From Paraglaciecola hydrolytica (GTDB lineage: Bacteria > Pseudomonadota > Gammaproteobacteria > Enterobacterales > Alteromonadaceae), in assembly GCF_001565895.1 (NCBI RefSeq), contig NZ_LSNE01000003.1:1036380-1100379 (forward strand): a DNA stretch of 64,000 bases. Direction: 5' to 3'. Shown here piece by piece: positions 18,918-28,488 of this stretch. Below the pieces are notes generated by a model. That model was not told the origin of the DNA. It worked only from the letters and a program-made list of their open reading frames with translations, and searched no databases. Positions within the stretch are counted from its first letter, which is position 1. Every line of letters starts with the position of its first letter. Both the position numbers and the translations under genes were made by a program.

Positions 18918-20216
18918 TTGTTTGACCGTTATGCAGCTGGTGAGCAAGCTGTTTTAGTACACGTCGATTTTGCTGATGAAAATAGCAGAGAAGATTTATT
19001 AGAGTTACAGCTACTTGTATCCTCCGCTGGTGTGAACGCTGTTGATGTTGTTTCAGGTTCGCGCCAAACACCTAAGGCCCGCTACTTTGTTGGTAGTGGT
19101 AAAGCCGAAGAAATAGCCAATTCTGTACGTGCCAATCAGGCTGATGTGGTTATTTTTAATCATAGTTTAACTCCTTCGCAAGAACGTAACTTAGAGAAGC
19201 TGTGTCAATGTCGAGTGCTCGACAGAACCGGTTTGATCTTGGATATTTTTGCTCAGCGTGCCCGTACCCACGAAGGTAAGTTGCAAGTTGAGCTCGCTCA
19301 GTTAAAACATATGAGTACTCGTTTGATCCGCGGCTGGACTCACCTTGAACGTCAAAAAGGCGGGATAGGTTTACGCGGTCCGGGTGAAACTCAGTTAGAA
19401 ACTGACAGACGGTTATTACGTGAACGTATTAAAAGTATTACCCGTCGCTTGGCGAAAGTGCAGGTTCAGCGTGAACAAGGGCGGCGTGCTCGTTTACGTG
19501 CTGAAATTCCCACGGTTTCTCTTGTAGGTTATACCAACGCAGGTAAATCAACCTTATTTAATACCGTGACTCAGTCAGCGGTTTATGCGGCTGATCAGTT
19601 GTTTGCGACGCTAGATCCGACTTTACGAAAAATTCAGTTACAAGATATAGGTTCAGCAATATTGGCTGATACGGTTGGTTTTATCCGTCATCTCCCCCAT
19701 GATCTGATAGCGGCCTTTAAAGCCACTTTGCAAGAAACCCAACAAGCCGATTTATTATTGCATGTGGTTGATTACGCAGATGAGCAATTTCGGGAAAATA
19801 CCGATCAGGTCAATAAGGTGTTGGAAGAAATTGAAGCTGATGATATTAAGCAATTAGTAGTCTGTAATAAAATTGATCGCATGGAAGGTGTTGAAGCGAG
19901 AATTGACCGTGACGAAGAAAATGTACCTATACGTGTATGGGTGTCTGCGCAACAGGGTTTAGGAATAGATTTATTGCTCAGCGCAATAAGCGAATGTTTA
20001 TCAAAAAATATGGTACAACATACCTTACGTATTCCGCCTAGTTTGAGTAAATTACGCGGTGCCTTGTATGAAATGAATTGTATTGCGGAACAAAGTTATA
20101 CCGACAACGGTGATTGGCAAGTTGCGGTGCGTATGGAACAAAGCGACTGGCAACGTCTAATAAAGCGCTCAGAAATAAACTTGCAAGACTATATTGTTAG
20201 TGACAATCAAAACTAA
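18918..20216 (+). CDS. hflX: ribosome-rescue GTPase HflX
   Basis: A 432-residue OBG-HflX GTPase that splits stalled ribosomes. It has an N-terminal glycine-rich helical domain (ending near GGIGLRGPGETQLETDRR), then the G domain: G1 GYTNAGKST, G3 DTVGFIRHLP, G4 NKID. The start is TTG 18918, supported by AGGAG six bases upstream and by the MFDRY opening shared with E. coli HflX. It follows hfq in the conserved order and precedes hflK. Confidence 0.95.
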   Translation: MFDRYAAGEQAVLVHVDFADENSREDLLELQLLVSSAGVNAVDVVSGSRQTPKARYFVGSGKAEEIANSVRANQADVVIFNHSLTPSQERNLEKLCQCRVLDRTGLILDIFAQRARTHEGKLQVELAQLKHMSTRLIRGWTHLERQKGGIGLRGPGETQLETDRRLLRERIKSITRRLAKVQVQREQGRRARLRAEIPTVSLVGYTNAGKSTLFNTVTQSAVYAADQLFATLDPTLRKIQLQDIGSAILADTVGFIRHLPHDLIAAFKATLQETQQADLLLHVVDYADEQFRENTDQVNKVLEEIEADDIKQLVVCNKIDRMEGVEARIDRDEENVPIRVWVSAQQGLGIDLLLSAISECLSKNMVQHTLRIPPSLSKLRGALYEMNCIAEQSYTDNGDWQVAVRMEQSDWQRLIKRSEINLQDYIVSDNQN

Positions 20217-20299
20217 GTAACAAACAGAAAATAGGCATAATGTAAGTTAACATTGTGCCAATCAATTATTTTAGTGAATCAACTAGTTGGAGAGTGAAG

Positions 20300-21451
20300 A
20301 TGGCTTGGAATGAGCCCGGTGGTAACAACAATGATCCTTGGAAAAACAAGGGTGGTAAAGATCAAGGTCCGCCTGATTTAGACGAAGTGTTTAAAAACAT
20401 TATGGCTAAATTTGGCAAATTTGGCGGTGGCAAAGGCGGTTCCGCACCCAGTGGAAAAAGCTTTGGTGGCATTGGCCTCAGTGTGATTTTAGGCATTATC
20501 GTTGCTGTATGGGTTCTGAGTGGTTTTTACACCATTCGTGAAGCAGAACGTGGTGTCGTACTTAGATTTGGTGAATTCAGCCATTTTGTTGAGCCAGGTT
20601 TACGTTGGAAACCCACCTTTATTGACTCAATCGTGCCGGTAGATGTACAAACTGTACGTTCTATGGCGTCGTCTGGTTCTATGTTAACCGAAGACGAAAA
20701 CGTAGTACGAGTCGAAATGGAAGTGCAGTACCGCATACTTGAACCTTATAAGTATAGTTTTGCCGTGACTGTGCCTGAAGAAAGTTTAAGCCAAGCTTTT
20801 GATAGTGCTATCCGCTACGTGGTTGGTCATTCAAAAATGGATGCTGTCTTAACCAGTGGTCGTGAAGTCGCCCGTCAAAACGTACGTGATGAACTGCAAA
20901 CCATCATAGAATCCTATGATATGGGTTTGGCCATAGTTGATATGAACTTTAAAGATGCACGTCCACCTGAAGAAGTTAAAGCTTCTTTTGATGATGCGAT
21001 TGCCGCTCAAGAAGATGAACAACGTTTTATCAATGAAGCCGATGCTTATGCCCGTGAAATCGAACCTCGCGCTCGTGGTCAGGTAAACCGTATGGCTCAG
21101 GAAGCACAAGCTTATAAAGAGCGTGTAACCCTAGAAGCACAAGGTGAAATCGCTCGTTTCGAAGAGTTATTACCACAATATAAGGCGGCGCCTGAAGTTA
21201 CACGTAGCCGTATTTACATTGAAACTTTAGAAGAAGTGTATAGCAATACCAGCAAAATACTGGTGGATACCAAAGGTACAGGCAACATGATGTACTTGCC
21301 CCTTGATAAGATATTAGAGCGTCAATCGGGCTCTAATGTGCCTGCGAATATTCGTAGTACGTTAGAAGGTTTACGTAATCAGGATAGTGATGGTGTAAAT
21401 GACAATTCAACGGTTACTTCTCGCAGTAACAGCCGTACGGGGAGAAACTAA
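20300..21451 (+). CDS. hflK: FtsH regulator HflK (prohibitin/SPFH family)
   Basis: A membrane protein of 383 residues from ATG 20300 that forms with HflC the periplasmic cage around the FtsH protease. I chose this ATG, not the in-frame upstream GTG at 20255, because GGAG lies 7 bases before it and the protein then opens MAWNEPGG as in E. coli HflK. It has a Gly-rich N-tail with DQGPPDLDEVF, one transmembrane helix (GLSVILGIIVAVWVLSGFY) and then the SPFH domain. hflC starts 3 bases after the stop. Confidence 0.95.
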   Translation: MAWNEPGGNNNDPWKNKGGKDQGPPDLDEVFKNIMAKFGKFGGGKGGSAPSGKSFGGIGLSVILGIIVAVWVLSGFYTIREAERGVVLRFGEFSHFVEPGLRWKPTFIDSIVPVDVQTVRSMASSGSMLTEDENVVRVEMEVQYRILEPYKYSFAVTVPEESLSQAFDSAIRYVVGHSKMDAVLTSGREVARQNVRDELQTIIESYDMGLAIVDMNFKDARPPEEVKASFDDAIAAQEDEQRFINEADAYAREIEPRARGQVNRMAQEAQAYKERVTLEAQGEIARFEELLPQYKAAPEVTRSRIYIETLEEVYSNTSKILVDTKGTGNMMYLPLDKILERQSGSNVPANIRSTLEGLRNQDSDGVNDNSTVTSRSNSRTGRN

Positions 21452-21454
21452 GCC

Positions 21455-22333
21455 ATGAAAAATTTTATCGGTGTCATTGTTATTTTGCTTGGTTTTTTAG
21501 CTTATGGCTCATTGTTTGTGGTGAGTGAAGGCAACAAAGCCATTGTTATCCAGTTTGGTAAAGTACAGCGTGATGGCGAAAATCAAACCGTGGTATTTGA
21601 GCCAGGTTTGCATTTTAAACTACCCATTTTTGATCGTGTGGTAGTGCTTGATGCACGTATTCAAACCTTGGATGAAATGCCTAGTCGTTTTGTTACGTCA
21701 GAGAAAAAAGACTTAATTGTTGATCTCTATGTTAAATGGAAAATCAAGGACTTTGCTAAGTACTACTTGTCTACTGGTGCTATCAAAGGTAATGCTGAAA
21801 TACTCTTGCAACAAAAGGTCAATAACGGTCTTCGTTCAGAGTTTGGTACTCGTACTATTTCACAAATCGTGTCTGGCGAACGTTCTGAATTGATGGATGA
21901 AGCGATGAATCAAGCTTCAACTAGTTCAGATGAATTGGGTATTGAGATTGTTGATGTGCGGGTTAAACAAATCAACTTACCACCTGAAGTACGTAACTTT
22001 ATATTTGAGCGTATGCGCACAGAACGCGAAGCGGTTGCTCGTGAACATCGTTCTGAAGGTAAGAAAAAAGCTGATTTTATCAAAGCCGATGTAGACGCAA
22101 AAGTAACTGTATTATTAGCTGACGCTGATCGTAACGCCCGTAAATTGAAGGGTGAAGGTGATGCTCAAGCGGCTAAAATCTACGCAGATACTTATTCTAA
22201 AGATCCAGAGTTTTATAGCTTCTTACGTAGTATGGATGCTTATAGAACCAGCTTTAGTAGCAAAAATGATGTCTTAGTGGTAGAGCCTACCAGTGACTTT
22301 TTCCGTTACATGAAAGGTAAACAAGGTAAATAA
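21455..22333 (+). CDS. hflC: FtsH regulator HflC (prohibitin/SPFH family)
   Basis: A 292-residue partner of HflK. It has an N-terminal membrane anchor (FIGVIVILLGFLAYGSLFVV), the SPFH core with EGNKAIVIQFGKVQR and EPGLHFKLPIFD, a long coiled-coil (AEGKKKADFIKADVDAK region), and a C-terminal FRYMKGKQGK. It acts on the periplasmic face with HflK to modulate FtsH. The operon ends at the terminator about 90 bases downstream. Confidence 0.95.
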   Translation: MKNFIGVIVILLGFLAYGSLFVVSEGNKAIVIQFGKVQRDGENQTVVFEPGLHFKLPIFDRVVVLDARIQTLDEMPSRFVTSEKKDLIVDLYVKWKIKDFAKYYLSTGAIKGNAEILLQQKVNNGLRSEFGTRTISQIVSGERSELMDEAMNQASTSSDELGIEIVDVRVKQINLPPEVRNFIFERMRTEREAVAREHRSEGKKKADFIKADVDAKVTVLLADADRNARKLKGEGDAQAAKIYADTYSKDPEFYSFLRSMDAYRTSFSSKNDVLVVEPTSDFFRYMKGKQGK

Positions 22334-22420
22334 TCGACTACTTTGTATTTTGCTTACAAGGTACTTCGAGTTTAATATCATCAGTAAAAAATATTAATGA
22401 TGGTTCATTTTTGCCCTGAT

Positions 22421-22455
22421 AAAAAATCCGATGCGCGTTAGCCATCGGATTTTTT
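22421..22455 (+). terminator. intrinsic terminator after hflKC
   Basis: The arms 22421-22433 (AAAAAATCCGATG) and 22443-22455 (CATCGGATTTTTT) form a 13-bp perfect stem with a 9-base loop and end in a T-run. The same element has a T-run in the reverse direction and so may serve both the hfl operon and the convergent thioesterase gene. Confidence 0.85.
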
Positions 22456-22582
22456 GTTTAAAAACACTTAAACCGTTGGATGCGTTCTGAGTGCATATTT
22501 ATTTAATAGAATTGGTATTAGGTTTATCTAATCGTTTTGACAATAGCACAGCTCGAAAAACTCTAGTGATAGGTATCACTGA

Positions 22583-23044
22583 TTAAACGATGTAGGTTGC
22601 TGTACCTGTGGCGATATGTAAGTTGTCTTCATTGTGCAGTTCCATGCGACATACCGCGACTTTATTGCCTCGTCGTATAACCTGAGCCGTTGCGATAAAG
22701 TGCTTACCCTTACCTGGGCGCAAATAATCCACCCGCATATCTAAGGTGCCACCGTAGGGTAGTTGCTCGTAAAAAGCTTTTACCGCATCTTCGTTTTCTA
22801 ACTGCTGTATTCCATAAAATAAGGCCGCGATACTACCTACCGTGTCTAGTACGGCAGCAGTTACCCCACCATGCAGGATTTTGTGTACCGGATTGCCCAT
22901 TAGTTTATCTTGCCAATCTAAGCGAATTTCGGCTTGAAAGTTATCTAGTTGGCTAACTGTTAAGCCCAATACTTGATTAAAGGGCATTTGCTGATTAAAA
23001 AAATCAGTTACAAAATTTTGAAGTTGTTGTTTATGCAGTGTCAT
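22583..23044 (-). CDS. YigI-type hotdog-fold acyl-CoA thioesterase
   Basis: A 153-residue hotdog-fold thioesterase. Residues 20-30 (PFNQVLGL), HGG with following Asp (58-60, D67) and the end segment RVDYLRPGKGKHF...RGNKVAVCRMELHNE match E. coli YigI closely, a thioesterase for medium to long acyl-CoA. It acts in the cytoplasm. It is followed on the minus strand by the hfl terminator region and preceded by marC with a 2-base gap, so the two are cotranscribed. Confidence 0.85.
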   Translation of the reverse strand: MTLHKQQLQNFVTDFFNQQMPFNQVLGLTVSQLDNFQAEIRLDWQDKLMGNPVHKILHGGVTAAVLDTVGSIAALFYGIQQLENEDAVKAFYEQLPYGGTLDMRVDYLRPGKGKHFIATAQVIRRGNKVAVCRMELHNEDNLHIATGTATYIV

Positions 23045-23046
23045 TG

Positions 23047-23667
23047 TTAGCTGACTCCCGTTAAACCGAAATACAGGCTAATCCCCTGCAATACGGCACT
23101 AACCGCAATTGAAGCGAGGATCATGCCCATCACTCTGCTCACCACACTAGCTCCGGCTTCACCAATGATGTTGAGGATGCGGCTGGCAAGCAACATAAAT
23201 ATTAAGGTGACGAGCAATACGGCAAGCATAACAAGGGTTGTTATACCTTGATGCAGCACAGAAAAACGATGGTTATCAGTAAGCAACACTGCGGCCATCA
23301 TGGCGCCAGGCGAGGCTATGGATGGAATGGCAAGGGGGAACACATACTTGTGTAAATTTTTTTTCACTAAATGCATTTCGACTTCTGGTTTGCTTTCACC
23401 GAATATCATCGTCAGCGCAAAAAGGAATAACACTATGCCCCCTGCAATTTGAAAAGCAGATAAGGGTATTTGCATGGCATCAAGCAAATACTCACCGACG
23501 AGTACAAAAAAGAGCAATACAATGGCGGCAACTAGGGTGGCTTTCAGAGCTATGGTACGGGCCATTCCCTTGCTCATTCCTATCGTTACCGCAATGAATA
23601 CCGGTATGGTGCCGATGGGGTCGATTACCGCCCAAAGCAGTACAAATTGTTTAAAAATTTCATCCAT
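23047..23667 (-). CDS. MarC family integral membrane protein
   Basis: A 206-residue protein with about six transmembrane helices and the MarC/UPF0056 signature: WAVIDPIGTIPVFIAVT at the N-terminus, then FQIAGGIVLFLFALTMI, and PLAIPSIASPGAMMAAVLL in the middle. The family was once named for multiple antibiotic resistance, but that role was not confirmed and the true function is unknown. It is upstream of the YigI-like gene in a two-gene unit. Confidence 0.88.
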   Translation of the reverse strand: MDEIFKQFVLLWAVIDPIGTIPVFIAVTIGMSKGMARTIALKATLVAAIVLLFFVLVGEYLLDAMQIPLSAFQIAGGIVLFLFALTMIFGESKPEVEMHLVKKNLHKYVFPLAIPSIASPGAMMAAVLLTDNHRFSVLHQGITTLVMLAVLLVTLIFMLLASRILNIIGEAGASVVSRVMGMILASIAVSAVLQGISLYFGLTGVS

Positions 23668-24154
23668 TTTGATCTTTGCCTAAGTTAGTTGACTATAGAT
23701 TGGTTGTTATATTGATAGCGGTGTTTGACTCTTCGCCGTTCGTGTCAACGCTGAAAGTACGGAACGTTGCGGTATAAAAACGAACGGGTGGATTTCTCAT
23801 CGTGATGTTACTAAAACTTGCAACAAGCACCCAAATGATAATATTAATGGTAACAGATGAACCTTGGAATGTTCTAACATGCTCGGGCTATATACCCAAG
23901 CTCCCTCAGAAACGCTCAAACTCGTATCTTCAGGTTGTTTGGGTATATTCATAGCTCATTTTAAATTGATTCTCATTTTGACATGAATGTAATCGGGTTG
24001 TTTGTTAACCCTGTTTCAGATTTTTTATGTCTTTTATGCTAGAGTTCAAGCCTCATAAACTGCATTAATGAATCATTTCCAAAGAGTCTATAAAACCTAG
24101 TGTTGCAGTATAAGGCACTACTTTTGTAATTTGATTTAAGGAGGCTAAGTCGGA
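23668..24154. other. 487-bp gene-free region between marC and the antiporter gene
   Basis: Divergent intergenic region. No convincing coding frame or RNA gene was found. It holds the 57-bp inverted repeat at 23891-23947, and an 8-bp inverted pair CCGTTCGT / ACGAACGG near 23736 and 23780. The Shine-Dalgarno sequence AAGGAGG (near 24138) serves the antiporter gene. Promoters for both genes must lie here but I could not place them with confidence. Confidence 0.5.
23891..23947. repeat. 57-bp inverted repeat with TATACCCAA ends
   Basis: TATACCCAA (23891-23899) and TTGGGTATA (23939-23947) are perfect inverted ends around a less paired core that begins GCTCCCTCAGA and closes ATCTTCAGGTTG. It resembles short dispersed palindromic elements of marine gammaproteobacteria. 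A related shorter dyad lies at 61973-61991 in this window. Confidence 0.55.
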
Positions 24155-25885
24155 ATGACAATTGAGCTTACCAGCCAATTTATTTTTATAGGCTCAATAC
24201 TGGCAGTGTTATGCATTTTGGCCAGTATTCTATCTCGTCGTTTTGGTGCTCCCCTGTTACTTGTTTTTCTCATTCTAGGTATGTTGGCCGGAGAAGATGG
24301 CTTAGGAGGAATTACCTTTAACGATTTTTCCTTAGCTTTTCTATTAGGGAATTTAGCCTTAGCGATAATCATTTTTGATGGTGGTTTAGGTACTCGTAAA
24401 AGTACCTTCAGAGTCAGCCTTAAACCAGCATTGTCGTTGGCAACGGTTGGGGTAATAGTGACGGCTGGGATCACCGGTTATTTTGCCCACTGGTTGCTGG
24501 ATTTAACCTGGCAAGAAGGTTTGCTCATTGGTGCGATTGTCGGCTCAACCGATGCCGCCGCCGTGTTTGGACTTTTACGAACCGCCGGATTGGATCTTAA
24601 AGAGCGGGCTGGGGCAACATTGGAAATTGAGTCAGGTAGTAATGATCCCATGGCCATTTTCCTCACTATTGCGATGGTGCAACTGTTAGTACAAGATACT
24701 GATAATCCAGGATGGTCATTTTTAATCGAGTTTATTCAGCAAATTGGACTGGGAGCTATTGTCGGGCTGACTTGTGGTTATTTACTGACCGAACTAGTAA
24801 AACGCATTAGTTTACCCAGCGCTTTGTACCCTCTGCTTGCCTTGGCGGGTGGCTTGAGCGTATTTGGAGTCGCCAACTTGTTGGGCGGCAGTGGTTTTTT
24901 AGCGATTTATATTACGGGAGTCTTGGTTGGTAATAGACCCTTGCCTTATGGCAATGATATTCATCGTTTTCATGATGGCATAGCGTGGTTAAGTCAGATT
25001 GGCATGTTTTTGATGCTGGGGCTATTGATTACACCCAGTCATTTACCACCTATTATTTTGCCTGCTATCGGTATCGCTGTAGTGCTTATTTTTGTCGCCC
25101 GTCCCCTTGCAGTATTAGTCGCATTGTTGCCCTTTCGTTTCCCGTGGCGCGAACAAGTTTTTGTTGGTTGGTGTGGACTAAGAGGCGCAGTACCCATCAT
25201 TCTGGCGCTATTTCCTTCTCTGGCAGGTATGGAGAATACGGTTATCTATTTTGAGTTGGTGTTTTTTGTGGTGTTGATATCATTATTACTGCAAGGATGG
25301 ACTATTGCCCCCGTGGCAAGATGGTTGAAAATTGATTTACCCCCTTTACCTCGCAACCCAACTCATTTTTCTCTGACGGTTTCCACTGAGCAGCAAAAGG
25401 AGCTGCTCGTTTATGAGATATTAGAAAATACACCCGTATTAGGCATGAAGCAGCATCAATTACCGATGACACAAGGATCACAGGTCGTAGGCATTATTCG
25501 TTTAGGGGTTTTAGTGGAAGCGCCGGCCCAACAAATTTTGCAAGCAAAAGATCAACTGCTAATACTGGCCTTGTCAGATGCCAAAGCAACGCTCAATAAT
25601 AGCTTTGCCGCTCCAAGGACGGCGACCAATATTGAACTGCGCAGCTATTTTGGCATGTTTACCATCAGAGCGGAGACGTCGTTGGGAGACTTATCCCTAG
25701 TTTACGGTTTTAGCGTCGATGATGGTTTACTCGATACGCCTATTGCTCAATTTATTGAAAATCGGTTTCACGGTAAACCTGTTGTTGGTGACAGGGTTCG
25801 CTTTGGTTCAGTGCAATTTGTGGTCAGAGAAGTGGTGATGGGAAAAATTACGGTTGTGGGTTTAAAGCTACATACTGAGACGTAG
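24155..25885 (+). CDS. K+/H+ antiporter, CvrA/NhaP2 type
   Basis: A 576-residue inner-membrane cation/proton antiporter of the CPA1 group. It has about 12 helices with the ion-site motifs DGGLGT, GSTDAAAVFGLLR and ESGSNDPMAIFLT. A cytoplasmic TrkA-C-like domain (about 400-480) and a CorC/HlyC-like C-terminal domain (about 490-576) follow, as in E. coli CvrA (578 residues). It exports K+ during hypo-osmotic or K+ stress. The start has an AAGGAGG ribosome site. It stands alone, with recQ following. Confidence 0.9.
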   Translation: MTIELTSQFIFIGSILAVLCILASILSRRFGAPLLLVFLILGMLAGEDGLGGITFNDFSLAFLLGNLALAIIIFDGGLGTRKSTFRVSLKPALSLATVGVIVTAGITGYFAHWLLDLTWQEGLLIGAIVGSTDAAAVFGLLRTAGLDLKERAGATLEIESGSNDPMAIFLTIAMVQLLVQDTDNPGWSFLIEFIQQIGLGAIVGLTCGYLLTELVKRISLPSALYPLLALAGGLSVFGVANLLGGSGFLAIYITGVLVGNRPLPYGNDIHRFHDGIAWLSQIGMFLMLGLLITPSHLPPIILPAIGIAVVLIFVARPLAVLVALLPFRFPWREQVFVGWCGLRGAVPIILALFPSLAGMENTVIYFELVFFVVLISLLLQGWTIAPVARWLKIDLPPLPRNPTHFSLTVSTEQQKELLVYEILENTPVLGMKQHQLPMTQGSQVVGIIRLGVLVEAPAQQILQAKDQLLILALSDAKATLNNSFAAPRTATNIELRSYFGMFTIRAETSLGDLSLVYGFSVDDGLLDTPIAQFIENRFHGKPVVGDRVRFGSVQFVVREVVMGKITVVGLKLHTET

Positions 25886-26008
25886 CGGTTTAAATTCCCT
25901 TCATCCTTAAAACAGCAAGTTTGTTGGTTAATTATTTGTAGTCTAGCAAGTGAACCTCAGATTAAAAACCGTTAGACTTGCGGCCTAATTTTGCGACGAA
26001 GAAATTTT

Positions 26009-27811
26009 TTGAGTTTAAGTACCCCTTTAATGGAGCAAGCCGTTCAAGTACTGAGCCAAACTTTTGGTTACAGTGAGTTTCGTGCTGGGCAAGCCGAAGT
26101 CATCGAGCAGGTATTGGCTCATCGTGATGTCTTAGTGTTGATGCCAACCGGCGGTGGTAAATCACTCTGTTACCAAATTCCTGCTTTGGTCTTGCCTGGT
26201 TTGAGCATAGTTGTATCCCCGCTTATTTCCTTAATGAAAGATCAGGTTGATGCCCTCAATGCTTATGGTGTGAGTGCGGCTTATGTTAATTCCAACTTAA
26301 ATTCTGAGCAGTTAGTTAGTGTATTTCGGGGTATGCAGGAAGGGCGCTACAAGCTGATTTATGTGGCACCTGAGCGTTTGATGAAAATGGATTTTATCGA
26401 ACGGTTACAGCACTTGGATATCAGTTTAATTGCCGTCGATGAGGCCCATTGTGTATCACACTGGGGCCATGATTTTCGTAAAGACTATCGTTTGTTAGGT
26501 CAACTTAAAGCGCAGTTTCCTCATGTGCCGATGTTGGGTTTAACTGCCACTGCTGATTTAGCTACTCGTGCGGATATTGCTCAGCAGTTAAACTTGCAGC
26601 AACCTTTTGTATTTAAAGGTAGCTTTGACCGGCCGAACATTCGTTATAATCAAATCACAAAATATAAGGCTACCGACCAAGTTATCCAGTTTGTAAAACA
26701 ACAGGACGGCAGTGGGATCATTTATTGTAACAGTCGTAAAAAGGTTGATGAACTTGCGCTTGCGCTGGCTCGGCAAGGGGTCAATTGCGCGGGTTACCAT
26801 GCTGGGCTAGAAGGTAATATCCGTGACCTTATTCAACGTGACTTTATTCAGGACCGTATCGACATCATAGTTGCCACGGTTGCTTTTGGTATGGGTATTG
26901 ATAAATCCAACGTGCGTTTTGTGGTGCATTTTGATTTACCCCGCAGTATCGAGTCCTATTATCAAGAGATTGGTCGAGCAGGGCGTGATGGCATGCCTGC
27001 CGAAGCTTTATTGTTATACGATGAAAAGGATGCTGTACGTATTCGTCAGTGGATAGCCAGCGGCGAAAACGTAGAACGCAATGAAGTAGAATTACAAAAA
27101 TTTACTGCTATTGAGGCCTTTGGCGAAGCGCAAACCTGTCGCCGTCAGATCTTACTTAATTATTTTGCCGAATATTCCGCCGGTCAGTGTCAAAACTGTG
27201 ATATTTGCCTCGATCCACCTAAAGCCTTTGACGGCACTTTAGATGCGCAAAAAGTGCTATCTTGCGTGCTACGTTTACAGCAACAAGTTGGCAGTCAGTA
27301 TCTAATTGATGTACTGCGAGGCAAGCAGCTCAAACGCATATTTGAGTTACAGCATGAGCAACTCAGTACTTTTGGCATTGGCAAGGCACAAAGTGATGCC
27401 TACTGGCATAACATTATTAATCAACTGATTCATCGTGGTTTATTACGGGTGGATATCACTCAACATGCGGTATTAAAACTTACGGAAGAAGCGCGCCCAG
27501 TGCTGCGTCAAACACAAACTGTGCAACTAGCAGTGCCGCGATTAACCATAGATCTAGGTAAGAAAAAACGGGTTTCTGAACAAGACTATGATCGACCTTT
27601 GTTTGCCAAACTTAAACATCTGCGTAAAAGTATTGCCGAACAAGATAATGTGCCACCTTTTGTGGTGTTCAGTGATGCTAGTTTGGCCGATATGGCCGCT
27701 AAATTTCCTCAATCCAGTAGTGATTTTTTACAAATATCAGGCGTCGGTCAAACCAAACTAGAGCGCTATGGTCAACGTTTTATCGAAGTGATATCCAAAC
27801 ATTTGGATTAA
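26009..27811 (+). CDS. recQ: ATP-dependent DNA helicase RecQ
   Basis: A 3'-5' helicase of the RecF pathway, 600 residues from TTG 26009. The chosen start gives MSLSTPLMEQAV before the conserved helicase start and has GAAGA six bases upstream. TTG 25991 and ATG 26030 are alternatives. Domains: helicase (Walker A MPTGGGKS, DEAHCVSHWGHDFR, motif VI QEIGRAGRDG), RQC zinc site (TCRRQ then CQNCDIC) and a C-terminal HRDC domain (from about RPLFAKLKHLRK). The last bases overlap the stop of the convergent UDG-like gene. Confidence 0.94.
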   Translation: MSLSTPLMEQAVQVLSQTFGYSEFRAGQAEVIEQVLAHRDVLVLMPTGGGKSLCYQIPALVLPGLSIVVSPLISLMKDQVDALNAYGVSAAYVNSNLNSEQLVSVFRGMQEGRYKLIYVAPERLMKMDFIERLQHLDISLIAVDEAHCVSHWGHDFRKDYRLLGQLKAQFPHVPMLGLTATADLATRADIAQQLNLQQPFVFKGSFDRPNIRYNQITKYKATDQVIQFVKQQDGSGIIYCNSRKKVDELALALARQGVNCAGYHAGLEGNIRDLIQRDFIQDRIDIIVATVAFGMGIDKSNVRFVVHFDLPRSIESYYQEIGRAGRDGMPAEALLLYDEKDAVRIRQWIASGENVERNEVELQKFTAIEAFGEAQTCRRQILLNYFAEYSAGQCQNCDICLDPPKAFDGTLDAQKVLSCVLRLQQQVGSQYLIDVLRGKQLKRIFELQHEQLSTFGIGKAQSDAYWHNIINQLIHRGLLRVDITQHAVLKLTEEARPVLRQTQTVQLAVPRLTIDLGKKKRVSEQDYDRPLFAKLKHLRKSIAEQDNVPPFVVFSDASLADMAAKFPQSSSDFLQISGVGQTKLERYGQRFIEVISKHLD

Positions 27812-28392
27812 GTTAAATCGAGAGCTGTTGCTACTCGCTTGCGCAACTCAGGTACAAGCTCTTGTTCAAACCATAGATTGCGTTTCAGCCAAATGTTATT
27901 GCGTGGACTCGGATGGGGCAGAGGCAGCAGTTTTGGCCCAAACTGCCGCCAATTTTGCACGTTTTCAGTTAAGGTTGGTGCTGGCGTGGGCAAATAATAA
28001 TGTTGTGCGTATTGTCCAATCAACAAAGTGAGTTTGAGCTCTTTCAGGTGACTTAATAGCTGTGCATGCCACGTTGGGATACATTCTGGACGTGGTGGTA
28101 GATCACCACTTTTACCCTTACCGGGGTAACAAAACCCCATTGGTACTATTGCAACTCGGTTTTTGTCGTAAAAAATATTTGCGTTAATGCCCAACCACTG
28201 CCGCAAACGTTCGCCACTGGCATCGTTAAACGGGATGCCAGTTTCATGCACTTTACGGCCAGGTGCTTGCCCTATAATGAGTAACTTAGCCGATGGTTGG
28301 ATTTGCACAACTGGGCGAGGTTCATCGCTAAGATGACTCGCGCAAAGTGTGCAGTGCTGGACACGGTTTAACAAAGATTCGAATGAGTCCAT
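27808..28392 (-). CDS. uracil-DNA glycosylase superfamily protein
   Basis: A 194-residue protein with the UDG fold motifs: N-terminal CTLC (C14, C17), GQAPGRKVHETGIPFND (from residue 41) and a late HPSPRN. The two cysteines and GQAPG motif recall families 4 and 5, but the cysteine set for an iron-sulfur cluster is not complete, so activity on uracil is uncertain. It is convergent with recQ, the stops overlapping by four bases, and faces divergent dnaB. Confidence 0.78.
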   Translation of the reverse strand: MDSFESLLNRVQHCTLCASHLSDEPRPVVQIQPSAKLLIIGQAPGRKVHETGIPFNDASGERLRQWLGINANIFYDKNRVAIVPMGFCYPGKGKSGDLPPRPECIPTWHAQLLSHLKELKLTLLIGQYAQHYYLPTPAPTLTENVQNWRQFGPKLLPLPHPSPRNNIWLKRNLWFEQELVPELRKRVATALDLT

Positions 28393-28488
28393 TAGGTTTT
28401 TCTCTTTGCTGTCGTTTGTTAAAGCCTATGTAACAGACCTTTCTATCTGACGCAATTTATCGCATACTTAGCGGCCGTTTTTGCGCTG

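Noticed and set aside
23981-24040. 19-codon frame MNVIGLFV... in the gap before the antiporter
   Set aside because: No ribosome site precedes it and short frames of this size are common by chance.
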